64,000 nt of DNA. It comes from Anaeromyxobacter sp. GTDB lineage: Bacteria > Myxococcota > Myxococcia > Myxococcales > Anaeromyxobacteraceae. This document shows positions 1 to 8,612 of this stretch, piece after piece. The stretch lies in the NCBI GenBank assembly GCA_016718565.1, contig JADKCZ010000005.1, positions 558,001-622,000 of the forward strand, given 5' to 3'. A program made the translations under genes and the position numbers. A model generated the notes under the pieces. That model worked only from the letters and a program-made list of their open reading frames with translations, had not been told where the DNA came from and did not search any database. Numbering within the stretch: position 1 is the stretch's first letter; each line of letters begins with the position of its first letter.

Positions 1-1420
1 CGGCCACTGGCTGGCCGAAGGTGGGGTCGAGGGCGATCCACTCGCCGCCCGAGAGCAGCTCGGCCCAGGCGTGCCAGTAGAGGGCGTCCTTGCCGTCGGC
101 GTAGCGGGCGTAGACCAGGCCGTGGACCTGCCGGGCCGGGATGCCGAGCGCGCGGGCCAGCGCCACGAAGAGCACGGCGTGCTCGGTGCAGTCGCCCTTG
201 CCGGCGGCCAGGACGTCGCTGGCCCGGTCCTTGGACGCGCCGTAGGCCTTCTCGAGGCGCCGGTTGACGTGCTCGGAGAGCCGCAGCGCGGCGGCGTAGC
301 GGCCCGGCACGTCGCCGGCCAGGTCCCTCGCCAGCTTGGCCACCGCCGGGTGGTCGGCGTCCACCACCGGCGTGGCGGCCACCAGCTCGGGGTCCGGCGA
401 CGGGGTGGTGCGCGGGGTGTCCCGCTGCGGGTCCACCGCGGCCGGCAGCCGCGCCCTCACCGTGAGCAGGGTGGTGCCGCCCGGGCCGGGCGCGAAGGTC
501 TGGCGGGCGTCCGGCTTGCGGAACCCGGCCGGCAGGCCGGAGAGCCGGTAGGTCACGGTGGCGGGCACGGTGCGCGGCAGCGGGCCCGGCAGCGGCACGC
601 GCGACAGGGTGAAGAGGTCGATGGCCTCGAGCTTCCTGGCGGTGGCCTCCGGCTCCGGCCGCGCCACGATGGAGCCGCCGATGCGGATCTCCACCACCCG
701 CCCGTCGTCGGCCACGCGGTACTCGGCGGCGATGCGGTCGCCCACCTCGGCCTCGCTCACCACCGACACCTCGGCCTCGACGCCGGCGCCGGCCACCCGC
801 TCGCGCCCCAGGTAGCGCTGCTCCAGCTCGCGGACGCGCAGCTTCTCCAGGTCCAGCTGCGGCCCCAGCACCGTGGCCCGGCGGGCCGCCGCCAGCCGCA
901 CCCCCTCGGCCTGGTCGAGCGTCTCCACCACCGCCCCCAGGTCCTGGTCGCGCGCCGCGCCGTCGCTGGACACCCGGGCTGTGCAGCCGGAGGGGGAGCA
1001 GCGGCCGGTGACGGTGCGATCCCCGCCGTCCCCCGACCACTCGGCGCGGAAGGCCAGCAGCCGGCCGGCCGGCCGGGCCTCGTAGATGCGCTCCTCCGAG
1101 AGGCGCCGCGACACCGTCTTGTCGCCCACGGTGGCCTCCAGCAGGGTCTCGCTGGCGGCCACCACCACCTCGCGGCCGTCGCGCGGCTGGCGCCTGAGCT
1201 CCACGCGGGTCCAGCCGGCCTTCTTCCCCATCAGGTAGAGGCCGAACCACTCGGGGCCGGCCGGGCGGCGCAGCGAGAGGGCGTCCACGCCGGCCGGGCC
1301 GGGCGTGGCGCTGGGGAGCGCCGGCCCCTGGGGCGGGGCGGCGTGCTGGCCGGCCGGCTCGGGGCAGGCGGCGAGCGGTGCGGCGGCGAGCAGGGCGAGC
1401 AGGAGGCGGGCGCGAGCCAT
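1..1420 (-). CDS. Transglutaminase-like lipoprotein (C-terminus cut by window edge)
   Basis: This reading frame is open to the left edge, so its C-terminus is missing. It starts at ATG 1420 with a lipoprotein signal (MARARLLLALLAAAPLAAC), so the mature protein should be lipid-anchored at an envelope membrane. The central few hundred residues match no domain I recognise. Near the left edge is a transglutaminase-like core: the catalytic cysteine in GKGDCTEHAVLFVALAR, the histidine in YWHAWAEL and the aspartate in IALDPTFG, in the order Cys-His-Asp expected for the family. Members act as peptidases or amide-forming enzymes on cell-wall or protein substrates; the substrate here is unknown. The gene is divergent from spmA, with 59 bp between the starts. 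Confidence 0.85.
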   Translation of the reverse strand, partial: MARARLLLALLAAAPLAACPEPAGQHAAPPQGPALPSATPGPAGVDALSLRRPAGPEWFGLYLMGKKAGWTRVELRRQPRDGREVVVAASETLLEATVGDKTVSRRLSEERIYEARPAGRLLAFRAEWSGDGGDRTVTGRCSPSGCTARVSSDGAARDQDLGAVVETLDQAEGVRLAAARRATVLGPQLDLEKLRVRELEQRYLGRERVAGAGVEAEVSVVSEAEVGDRIAAEYRVADDGRVVEIRIGGSIVARPEPEATARKLEAIDLFTLSRVPLPGPLPRTVPATVTYRLSGLPAGFRKPDARQTFAPGPGGTTLLTVRARLPAAVDPQRDTPRTTPSPDPELVAATPVVDADHPAVAKLARDLAGDVPGRYAAALRLSEHVNRRLEKAYGASKDRASDVLAAGKGDCTEHAVLFVALARALGIPARQVHGLVYARYADGKDALYWHAWAELLSGGEWIALDPTFGQPVA

Positions 1421-1479
1421 CGGCGGTTTGTACCAAAAACTGGCCCCGCCCGCGCCGCGGGCCGAGGATCCAGGGCTCC

Positions 1480-2070
1480 ATGGGCGTCCTCTGGACCGTG
1501 CTCCTCCTCGCCAGCGTCGTGGCCGCCGCCCTGAACGGGCGGGTGGCCGACCTGACCGCCGCCGCCACCGAGTCGGCCGGCAAGGCGGTGGCGGTCTCCA
1601 TCGGCCTGGTGGGGGTGATGACCCTCTGGCTCGGCCTGATGCGGGTGGCCGAGGAGTCCGGGCTGGTGGCCCTGCTGGCCCGGGCCGTCCGGCCGGTGCT
1701 GCGCCGCCTCTTCCCCGAGGTGCCGCACGACCACCCGGCCATGGGCTCGATGGTGATGAACGTGGCCGCCAACCTCTTCGGCCTGGGCAACGCCGCCACC
1801 CCGTTCGGCGTGCGCGCCATGGTGGAGCTGGAGACCCTGAACCCGCGCCCGGGCACCGCCACCGACGCCCAGGCGCTCTTCTGCGCGCTCAACACCGCCT
1901 CGCTGCAGCTGGTGCCGGCCAGCGTCATCGCCCTGCGCGCCGGCGCCGGCTCGCGGGCGCCGGCCGAGATCCTGGGGGCCACCCTGCTGGCCTCGGCCTG
2001 CGGCGTGGTGGTGGCGGTGCTGGTGTCGAAGGGGCTGGCGCGGCTGTCGCGGCGCGGCGGGGAGGCCTGA
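1480..2070 (+). CDS. spmA: Spore maturation protein A-like (nucleoside-recognition domain) membrane protein
   Basis: A 196-residue integral membrane protein matching SpmA, which has a nucleoside-recognition (Gate) fold. The start chosen is ATG 1480 (MGVLWTVLLLASVVAAALNG). Visible family features are the hydrophobic first helix, the MTLWLGLMRVAEESGL segment and the NLFGLGNAATPFG motif. It is followed after a 3-bp gap by spmB, and the two are normally co-transcribed. In Bacillus the pair affects spore-core dehydration. Homologues are widespread in non-sporulating bacteria, where the transported substrate is not established, so the sporulation name should not be taken as function here. Confidence 0.9.
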   Translation: MGVLWTVLLLASVVAAALNGRVADLTAAATESAGKAVAVSIGLVGVMTLWLGLMRVAEESGLVALLARAVRPVLRRLFPEVPHDHPAMGSMVMNVAANLFGLGNAATPFGVRAMVELETLNPRPGTATDAQALFCALNTASLQLVPASVIALRAGAGSRAPAEILGATLLASACGVVVAVLVSKGLARLSRRGGEA

Positions 2071-2073
2071 CCG

Positions 2074-2613
2074 GTGCTCAAGGCCGCGCTCGACGCCCTC
2101 TCCGCCTGGGCCGTGCCGCTGCTGGTGGCCGGCATCCCGCTCTACGCCCTGACCAGGAAGGTGAAGGTCTACCCGGCCTTCCTGGAGGGGGCCAAGGCCG
2201 GCTTCGAGACCGGGGTGAAGATCATCCCGCCGCTGGTGGCGGTCATCGTGGCGCTGGGCATGCTGCGGGCCTCCGGCGCGCTCGACGCGCTGGCCTGGGC
2301 GCTGGCGCCGGTGCTCGGCCCCCTGGGCGTGCCGGCCTCGGTGCTGCCGCTGGTGGTCATCCGGCCCATGTCCGGGGGCGGCGCGCTCGGCGTGGTGGGC
2401 GACGTCCTGCGCGCCGAGGGGCCCGACTCCTACGCCGGCCGGCTGGTCTCGGTGATGGCCGGCTCCACCGAGACCACCTTCTACGTGCTGGCGGTCTACT
2501 TCGGCGCGGCCGGGGTGACCAGGTACCGGCACGCCCTGCCGGCCGCCCTGCTGGCGGACCTGGCCGGCATGGCGGCGGCGGTGGTGGTGGTGCGGCTGCT
2601 GTTCGGCATGTGA
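2074..2613 (+). CDS. spmB: Spore maturation protein B-like (nucleoside-recognition domain) membrane protein
   Basis: A 179-residue partner of the upstream SpmA, starting at GTG 2074, three bases after the spmA stop, so translation is probably coupled. It contains the second Gate/nucleoside-recognition module: AGFETGVKIIPPLVAVIVALGM, then RPMSGGGALGV and MAGSTETTFYVLAVYFG, the latter a hallmark of SpmB. There are four to five predicted membrane helices. The end converges on the minus-strand gene below with only 24 bp between them. Function outside endospore formers is unknown. Confidence 0.9.
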   Translation: MLKAALDALSAWAVPLLVAGIPLYALTRKVKVYPAFLEGAKAGFETGVKIIPPLVAVIVALGMLRASGALDALAWALAPVLGPLGVPASVLPLVVIRPMSGGGALGVVGDVLRAEGPDSYAGRLVSVMAGSTETTFYVLAVYFGAAGVTRYRHALPAALLADLAGMAAAVVVVRLLFGM

Positions 2614-2637
2614 GCCCGGCGCGGCGGACGGCCCGCC

Positions 2638-3296
2638 TCAGAGCACCTTCACCGGCGGGTCGACCGTCTCCCGCACCACGCGGTGCCGATCGATCCAGGC
2701 GGCCAGCGGCACGAAGAGCCAGAGCCCCAGCCCGGCCCAGCCGATCGCCTCGGCCGAGGGCGGCGGTGGGCCGAGCAGGTTGCCGGCCGAGATGAGCAGC
2801 AGCAGCCCGAGGAAGGCGTAGAGCCCGAAGCGCCCCGCGCCGTCCTTCCAGCGGGTGGTCCGGTAGTAGAGGAAGGCCCCGCCGGCGAAGAGCAGGGCCT
2901 CCACCGCCACCGTGGCCGGCACCGAGTTCCAGAGCCCCAGCCCCACCAGCGGCCCCCCCGGCCAGAGCGGCAGGTCGGGCCGGTGGGTCAGGGCGTCGAG
3001 CAGCCAGTGCGAGGCCACCAGCCCGGCCACCACCCAGGCGCCGGCCAGGTAGCGCCGCCGAAGGCGGCCGCCCAGAGCAGCACCGAGCTGAGGCCGTGGG
3101 TGAAGGGGTAGGAGGTGAAGTCGAGCGGGGTGTAGGCGGTGTTGCCCGGATCGATCCGCACCTCCTCCACGCCCGCCAGGATCAGCGCCGGCCAGGCGAG
3201 GTCGATGAGCTGCGAGGCCGCGACGAGGGTGCCGAGCGAGGCGCGCGGCGCGACCCGCTTGGCGCCGAGCGCGAGGGCGAAGTGGCCGAGGAACAT
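2638..3296 (-). pseudogene. Membrane-bound metal-dependent hydrolase-like protein, broken by a frameshift
   Basis: Two same-strand frames together give one protein of about 219 residues. The first runs from ATG 3296 (MFLGHFALALGAKRVAPRAS) to about 3060, ending in WAAAFGG. The second continues in another frame as RYLAGAWVVAGLVASHWLLDALTH to the stop at 2638. The whole resembles multi-helix membrane proteins loosely annotated as membrane-bound metal-dependent hydrolases, including the conserved early GHFALALGAK and SHWLLDALTHRPD segments. Adding one C within the GGCGGCGCTACC stretch near 3055-3065 (minus strand) restores a continuous frame, so this is either a single-base deletion or a sequencing/assembly error in a GC run. 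Both halves look otherwise intact, which favours a recent or technical event. Confidence 0.75.
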
Positions 3297-3349
3297 GCCC
3301 CTGGAGCCTGCCCCCGCGGCGGCGGGCCGGCAACGCCCCGCTTCGGGGC

Positions 3350-3418
3350 CCCGGCCCGCGGGAGGGGCGTGCCGTCGAGGAGCCCCAGGGCCAGCAGGGC
3401 CAGGAGGAGGTCGGTCAT
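3350..3418 (-). pseudogene. Possible truncated membrane-protein start after the RND pump gene
   Basis: Ten bases downstream of the RND stop, on the same strand, an ATG at 3418 has a GAGGG ribosome-binding site eight bases upstream and opens with MTDLLLALLALGLLDG, a typical first transmembrane helix. After about 20 residues the sequence turns into proline/arginine-rich text and overlaps the start of the next gene out of frame. The likeliest reading is the 5' stub of a membrane protein that was part of the pump operon and has been cut by a deletion. A chance reading frame cannot be excluded. Confidence 0.2.
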
Positions 3419-3428
3419 CGACGCGCCC

Positions 3429-6400
3429 TCACGCCACCGCCGCGCCGCTGGCCCGCCCCGGGGCCGGCGCCGCCGCGGGCTCGGCCCCGTCGGCCGGCTC
3501 GAGGTCGGGCGGCAGGAGCTTGTAGAGCACCGGCGTCACCACGCGCGTCAGCAGGGTCGAGGAGATCAGCCCGCCCAGGATGACCAGCGCCAGCGGCGAG
3601 TAGAGGGCCGAGCGCTCCACCACCAGCGGGATGAGCCCGCCCACCGCGGTCAGGGTGGTGAGCAGGATGGGGACGAAGCGCTTCTCGCCGGCCTCCTCGA
3701 TGGCCTCGTCGAGCGAGCGCCCCTGCTGGCGCAGCAGGTTGGTGAAGTCCACCAGCAGGATGGAGTTCTTCACCTCGATGCCCATGAGGGCCACGAAGCC
3801 GATCACGGCGGTGAAGGAGAGCGTGTAGCCGGAGAGGAAGAGCGCCGCCAGGCCGCCCACCACGCCGAGCGGGATCACCGACGCCACGATCAGGGTGGAG
3901 CGGAAGGTGCGGAACTCCAGCACCAGGATGGCCAGCACCCCGAGCGCCGCCACCAGGATGGCCGTGCCCAGGCCGCCGAAGCTCTCCTGGCGGCTCTCGA
4001 ACTCGCCGGCCGGCACGATCCGCACCCCGGCGGGCCAGCGCTCGGCCGCCACCCGGGCCAGCGCGGCGCGGGTGATCCTGTCGGTGTTGAACCCCTCGCG
4101 GACGTCGGCGGTCACGGTGGTGCTGCGGATCTTGTCGTGGTGGTAGATGCGGGCGGGCGAGGGCTCGAGCTCGAGCCGCGCCACCCCGGCCAGCGGCACC
4201 GGGCCGCCGGCGCCCGGCAGGTAGAGCCGCTCCAGCACCTCCAGCCCGGGGCGGGCGCCCCCCGGCAGGTCGGCGCCGCCCACCCGCGGCACGGTGAGCC
4301 GGATGTGACGCGACTGGTCGCTCCCCTCCTCCCGCCAGGAGCCGGCGGTGAGGCCACCCACCGCCAGGCGCACCGCCCGGTCCACGTCCGGCGCGGTCAC
4401 GCCCACCAGCGCCGCCCGCTCGCGGTCGATGCGGACCCTGAGGTCGCTCTTCCGGTCGCGGGCCGGGTTGCGCACGTAGCGGGTCCCCTCGGTGCCGGCC
4501 AGGATCGCCTCGACCGTGGCCGCGGCGGCGGCCAGCGCGGCCGGGTCGTCGGCCAGGACCCGGATGGCCACCGGCGCGTCGAGCGGCGGCCCCTGCTCGA
4601 ACTCGCGCACCTCGAGGCGCGCCCCGGCGTAGCCGGAGAGCTCGGCCCGCAGCGCCGTGAGCACCCGGGCGGTCCGGGCGGCGTCGCGGGTGTCGAGCTC
4701 GGCCAGCACCTCGGCGTAGCCGGCCTTCTCGTTCTGCTGCGCCACGTTGTAGTAGATGCTCGGGTTGCCCTTCCCCACGTTGGTGGTGAAGCGCACCACC
4801 TCGGGGTGGCGCGCCAGCGCCGCCTCCACGAAGCGCGCCGCCCGGTCAGCCTCGGCCAGGCTCGCCCCCTCGGGCGCCTCGGCGGTGACGCGGAACTGCG
4901 GGATGCCGGCCTTGGGGAAGAGGCTGAAGCCGATGGCGGGCACCAGCGCCAGCGCGCCGGCCAGCAGCAGCGCCGCCAGCCCCAGCGTCACGGCCGGCCG
5001 GGCCAGCGCCCGGTGCAGCACCGGCCGGTAGGAGGCCTGGATGGCCTGCTCCAGCCAGCGGAAGGCCAGGTTGCCGTGCGCCCCCTCGGGGCGCAGGACC
5101 CGGGAGGCCAGGAAGGGCACCACCGTGAGCGAGACCAGCAGGGAGGCCACGATGGTGAAGACCACCGCCACCGGCAGCGACCGGATGAAGAGGCCGGCCG
5201 CCCCCGGCAGGAAGAGCAGCGGCAGGAAGGCGAAGATCAGGGTGGCGGTGCAGCCGAGCACCGAGAGGGTGATCTGCCTGGTGGCCTCCACGGCCGCCTC
5301 CCGCGGCGGGCGCCCCTCGCGGATGAAGCGGGTGACGTTCTCCACCACCACCACCGAGTCGTCCACCAGCAGGCCGAGCGCGATGACGAAGCCCACGATG
5401 GAGAGCTGGTTGATGGAGAAGCCGGTCAGGTGGAGCAGCGTCAACCCGACCGCCAGCGAGAGCGGGATGGAGACCATCACCACCCCGGCGGCCCTGAGGC
5501 CGAGCGGCAGCAGCGTCACCAGCACCAGCAGCACCGCGATGCCGAAGTCCTTGGCGAAGCCGGAGAGCCGGTGCGCCACGTTGGCCACCTGGTCGAAGGA
5601 GCCCTCCAGCCGGATCCCCGGCGGCAGCCCGGGGCGGAAGGCGACGAGCTCCCGCTCCAGGCCCGCCCGCACGTCGAAGACGTTCTGCCCCTCCTTCACG
5701 CTGGCGGCCACCAGCACCGCCTTCAGCCCGCCCAGCCGGACCAGGTGGGTCGCCTCGCCGTCGGCTTGAGCCACCTCGCCGAGGTCGCGCACCCGCACCA
5801 CCCGCCCCTCCACGCTGCGCACCACGGTGTCGGCGATCTCCTCCACCGAGGCGTAGTCGCCGCTGGTCTTGACGCTGAGCTGGCGGGCCCCGGCGTCCAC
5901 CGCGCCGGCCGGCAGCGCCTGGGCCTCGGCGGCGACGGCGGCGTGGACCTCCAGCGGCGAGACCTGCAGCGCGGCCAGCCGCTCCGGATCGAGCGCCACC
6001 CGGACCTCCTGCGGCGGCAGCCCCGCCAGCACCACCGTGCCCACCCCGGCCACCGCCTCCAGCCGGGCCTTCAGGTCGCGGGCCACCCGCTCCAGGTCGC
6101 GGTAGGGCGTCGAGGGGCCGACCAGCGCCACCTGCAGCACGTTGACCCGGGCCGCGTTGAACTCCTCCACCTCCAGCCGCACCAGCTCGGCCGGGAGTCG
6201 GCTCCGCAGCGCGGTGGTCTCGCGGATCACCTCGTCCCGCTTGCGGGCCGGGTCGGTGCCGGCGGTGAACTCGATCTCCACCACCGCCAGGCCGTCGTCG
6301 ATGGTGGTCTTGAGCTTCTTCACGTCGTCCAGGGCCTTCAGCTCGGCCTCGATGGGGTCGACCACCAGCCGCTCCACGTCGGCCGGGCTGGCCCCCGGCA

Positions 6401-6575
6401 GCACGGCGATGACCGCGAAGTTGGGGTACGGGAAGGTCGGATCCTCGGCCTTGGGGATGGTGAGGAGCGAGCTCCCCCCCAGCGCCACCAGGGCCAGGAA
6501 GACGACCAGGGTGAACTGCCAGCGGCGGACGGCGAATTCGGCGACGTGCATGGGGGGATCCTGGATGGCGGTCAT
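3429..6575 (-). CDS. RND-family efflux pump, inner-membrane transporter
   Basis: A 1048-residue resistance-nodulation-division transporter, within the usual 1020-1070 range. ATG 6575 is preferred over GTG 6587 because GAGGGG lies four bases before it. The first helix (RRWQFTLVVFLALVALGGSSLL) is followed by the periplasmic pore domain. The central helices carry GLLVDDSVVVVENVTRFI, the helix-4 region whose acidic residues relay protons, and the second half repeats the fold (GIEVKNSILLVDFTNLLRQQG). The IPKAEDPTFPYPN start of the pore domain resembles the multidrug/lipophile RND subgroup more than heavy-metal CusA types. It would work with the adaptor encoded upstream; no outer-membrane TolC-like gene is present, so that partner must be elsewhere. 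Confidence 0.95.
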   Translation of the reverse strand: MTAIQDPPMHVAEFAVRRWQFTLVVFLALVALGGSSLLTIPKAEDPTFPYPNFAVIAVLPGASPADVERLVVDPIEAELKALDDVKKLKTTIDDGLAVVEIEFTAGTDPARKRDEVIRETTALRSRLPAELVRLEVEEFNAARVNVLQVALVGPSTPYRDLERVARDLKARLEAVAGVGTVVLAGLPPQEVRVALDPERLAALQVSPLEVHAAVAAEAQALPAGAVDAGARQLSVKTSGDYASVEEIADTVVRSVEGRVVRVRDLGEVAQADGEATHLVRLGGLKAVLVAASVKEGQNVFDVRAGLERELVAFRPGLPPGIRLEGSFDQVANVAHRLSGFAKDFGIAVLLVLVTLLPLGLRAAGVVMVSIPLSLAVGLTLLHLTGFSINQLSIVGFVIALGLLVDDSVVVVENVTRFIREGRPPREAAVEATRQITLSVLGCTATLIFAFLPLLFLPGAAGLFIRSLPVAVVFTIVASLLVSLTVVPFLASRVLRPEGAHGNLAFRWLEQAIQASYRPVLHRALARPAVTLGLAALLLAGALALVPAIGFSLFPKAGIPQFRVTAEAPEGASLAEADRAARFVEAALARHPEVVRFTTNVGKGNPSIYYNVAQQNEKAGYAEVLAELDTRDAARTARVLTALRAELSGYAGARLEVREFEQGPPLDAPVAIRVLADDPAALAAAAATVEAILAGTEGTRYVRNPARDRKSDLRVRIDRERAALVGVTAPDVDRAVRLAVGGLTAGSWREEGSDQSRHIRLTVPRVGGADLPGGARPGLEVLERLYLPGAGGPVPLAGVARLELEPSPARIYHHDKIRSTTVTADVREGFNTDRITRAALARVAAERWPAGVRIVPAGEFESRQESFGGLGTAILVAALGVLAILVLEFRTFRSTLIVASVIPLGVVGGLAALFLSGYTLSFTAVIGFVALMGIEVKNSILLVDFTNLLRQQGRSLDEAIEEAGEKRFVPILLTTLTAVGGLIPLVVERSALYSPLALVILGGLISSTLLTRVVTPVLYKLLPPDLEPADGAEPAAAPAPGRASGAAVA

Positions 6576-6675
6576 GGTGCCCCTCACCCCGGGCCTCTCC
6601 CCGGAGGGGAGCGGGAGATCCGCACTGGCTGCGGTCGGGGTCGGGGCGGGGTCGAGATCGGGCTCGAGGTGGAGG

Positions 6676-7728
6676 TCAGTCGACCAGGCGGACCGCGCGC
6701 CCGTCGGCGAGCCGGGCCGCGCCGTCGGTCACCACCCGGTCGAGCCCCTCCACCCCGCTGGCCAGCACCGCCCGGTCCCCCTGGAGGAAGGCGATGCGCA
6801 CCGGCACCCGCCGGGCCCGGCCGCCCTCCACGGCGAAGACCGCCCCCTGGGCGCCGTCCCCGTCCACCACCGCGGCCAGCGGCACGGCGCCGGCGGCCGG
6901 CACGCGCCGCTCGATCTCCACCTTGGCGGTCAGGCCGGCCAGCAGCGGCGCGCCGGCGGCGGCCGGGGCCAGCCGGACCTCGACCTGGTAGGTGCCGGTC
7001 CCCCGGCTGGCGCTGCGGGAGAGCTCGGCCACCGTGCCGGGCAGCCGCTCGCCGGGGCGGGCGTCGAGGATCACGGTGGCCGGGGTCCCGGGCACCAGGC
7101 CGAGGGCGTCCCGGTCGCTCAGCGCCGCCCGCACCACGAAGCCGCGCCCCTGGCCGGAGAGGTGGATGACCGGGCGGCCCGGGGCCACCACCTCGCCCGG
7201 CTCGGCCAGGCGGCGGTCCACCCAGCCGTCGTCCGGCGCGGTGAGGGTGGCGTGGCGCAGGTTGAACTCCGCCGCGGCCAGGGCGGCCTCCGCGACCGCC
7301 TCGGCCGTGCGGGTGTCCTCGGCGGCCGTGCGGGGGGCGGTCTCCGCCGCCACCAGCCCCGCCATGCGGGCCGCGTCGCGCCGCGCCTTGTCGAGCCCCT
7401 CGCGGGCCTGCCGCACGCCGGCCGCCACCTCGGTCGGGTCGAGCCGGGCCAGCACCTGCCCCTTCCGCACCGGCTGCCCCTGGTGCACCTCCACCGAGGC
7501 CAGCAGCCCCCCCACCTTGAAGCCGAGGTCCCACTCGTCCTTGGTGGCCACCGTGCCGGCCGCGCGGACCGGTTTCTCCACCGGCCCGTGGGCCACCGGG
7601 GCGGTCCGGACCGGGACCAGCTCCACGGGCGGGGCCGCCGGGGTGGCGGCCAGGGCGGCCGGGCGGCAGGCCGTGAGCACCAGCGCGGCGGCGAGAAGGG
7701 CGGGCGCGGCGGGGACGGGGCGGGACAT
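6676..7728 (-). CDS. RND efflux pump periplasmic adaptor (membrane fusion) lipoprotein
   Basis: A 350-residue HlyD/AcrA-type adaptor. ATG 7728 is chosen because AGGAG lies six bases upstream and it directly precedes a lipoprotein signal (MSRPVPAAPALLAAALVLTAC). After the lipidated cysteine come the first biotinyl-lipoyl half (GGLLASVEVHQGQPVRKGQVL), a helical hairpin rich in Ala/Arg/Glu, the second lipoyl half (LTAPDDGWVDRRLAEPGEVV), and beta-barrel and membrane-proximal domains. It bridges the inner-membrane pump encoded 100 bp downstream and an outer-membrane channel. It is transcribed divergently from a TetR gene across a 145-bp region with two operator-like sites. Confidence 0.93.
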   Translation of the reverse strand: MSRPVPAAPALLAAALVLTACRPAALAATPAAPPVELVPVRTAPVAHGPVEKPVRAAGTVATKDEWDLGFKVGGLLASVEVHQGQPVRKGQVLARLDPTEVAAGVRQAREGLDKARRDAARMAGLVAAETAPRTAAEDTRTAEAVAEAALAAAEFNLRHATLTAPDDGWVDRRLAEPGEVVAPGRPVIHLSGQGRGFVVRAALSDRDALGLVPGTPATVILDARPGERLPGTVAELSRSASRGTGTYQVEVRLAPAAAGAPLLAGLTAKVEIERRVPAAGAVPLAAVVDGDGAQGAVFAVEGGRARRVPVRIAFLQGDRAVLASGVEGLDRVVTDGAARLADGRAVRLVD

Positions 7729-7820
7729 GGGCGGCTCCTGGCGGGGCGGACGGGGGCCCCTGGTTTCGGCGGGGTGCGGTGGCACCCCTGGTGCGGGCGG
7801 GGCGCCGTGGCGTCCCGTCT

Positions 7821-7867
7821 ATGTGAACACCGTACACATTGCCAACCGAAGTGAACGGTGTCAACAT
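7821..7867. promoter_or_regulatory. Paired operator-like inverted sites between the pump operon and tetR
   Basis: The 145-bp divergent intergenic region contains ATGTGAACACCGTACAC (from 7821), itself an imperfect palindrome ending in ACAT. Thirty bases further on the opposite strand lies ATGTTGACACCGTTCAC (7851-7867). The two 17-mers agree at 14 of 17 positions and form a large inverted repeat. The second copy ends six bases before the tetR start. This is the position and architecture expected for autorepression by the TetR protein and co-repression of the pump operon. Binding is inferred from position and symmetry. Confidence 0.65.
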
Positions 7868-7873
7868 GAGGCC

Positions 7874-8599
7874 ATGGCAAAGACGCCTGACGCCCCATCG
7901 AAGCCGCGCTACCACCACGGCGACCTCCGGAACGCCTTCATCGAGGCGGCCGTGTCGCTGGTGGCCGAGCACGGCGTGCAGGCCTTCAGCCTCCGCGAGG
8001 CCGCCCGCGAGGTGGGGGTGTCGCCGGCGGCCGTCTACCGGCACTTCGAGGACAAGGAGGCCCTGCTGGCCGCCGTGGCCGCCGAGGGGTTCGGCCGGCT
8101 GGCCACCGCCATGGAGCGGGCCCTCACCAGGACCGCCGGTGAGCCCGGCTCGGCCGCCCGGGCGGTGGCCGCCTTCGGGGCCATGGGCGAGGCCTACGTG
8201 GAGTTCGCGGTGCGCCAGCCGGCCCGCTTCCGCGTCATGTTCGGCCCCTGGTGCCCGCACCAGGACCAGGCCGAGCTGCCTCCCGAGGTGGCGCCGCTGG
8301 GGCGCGACCCGTTCCAGATCCTGCTCGACGCGCTCGACGAGCTGGTGGCCGCCGGCGCGGTCCCCGCGGCCGCCCGCCCGGGCGCCGAGGTGGCCGCCTG
8401 GTCGATGGTCCACGGGCTGGCGGGGCTGGTGGTGGACGGCGCCCTGCCGCTCGGGCCGGCCGAGCGGGCCGGGGCGACCGGCCTGCTCTGCCGCACGCTG
8501 CTGGCCGGCCTCGGCTGCCCGCCGGCCCTGCTCTCGCCGGCCGCCCCGGTGGAGGCCGACCCTCGCCCGCCGGCCGCGCGGAAGGCCCGCCGGAACTGA
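7874..8599 (+). CDS. TetR-family transcriptional repressor of the efflux pump
   Basis: A 241-residue TetR regulator starting at ATG 7874. The N-terminal helix-turn-helix is clear: HGDLRNAFIEAAVSLVAEHG, then SLREAAREVGVSPAAVYRHF, with the family-typical YRHFEDKEALL ending the DNA-binding domain around residue 65. The C-terminal part, with the FAVRQPARFRVMFGP segment, belongs to the WHG-type TetR ligand domain. It lies divergent to the RND operon and next to two matched inverted sites, so it most likely represses itself and the pump until a pump substrate binds. The ligand is unknown. Confidence 0.92.
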   Translation: MAKTPDAPSKPRYHHGDLRNAFIEAAVSLVAEHGVQAFSLREAAREVGVSPAAVYRHFEDKEALLAAVAAEGFGRLATAMERALTRTAGEPGSAARAVAAFGAMGEAYVEFAVRQPARFRVMFGPWCPHQDQAELPPEVAPLGRDPFQILLDALDELVAAGAVPAAARPGAEVAAWSMVHGLAGLVVDGALPLGPAERAGATGLLCRTLLAGLGCPPALLSPAAPVEADPRPPAARKARRN

Positions 8600-8612
8600 C
8601 CGGCCGCGCGGC

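Noticed and set aside
3096..7169. A 1357-residue plus-strand open frame across the RND pump gene.
   Set aside because: It is rich in Arg, Gly, His and Gln with no recognisable fold, and lies antisense to a fully conserved RND transporter; GC-rich codon bias alone keeps it open.
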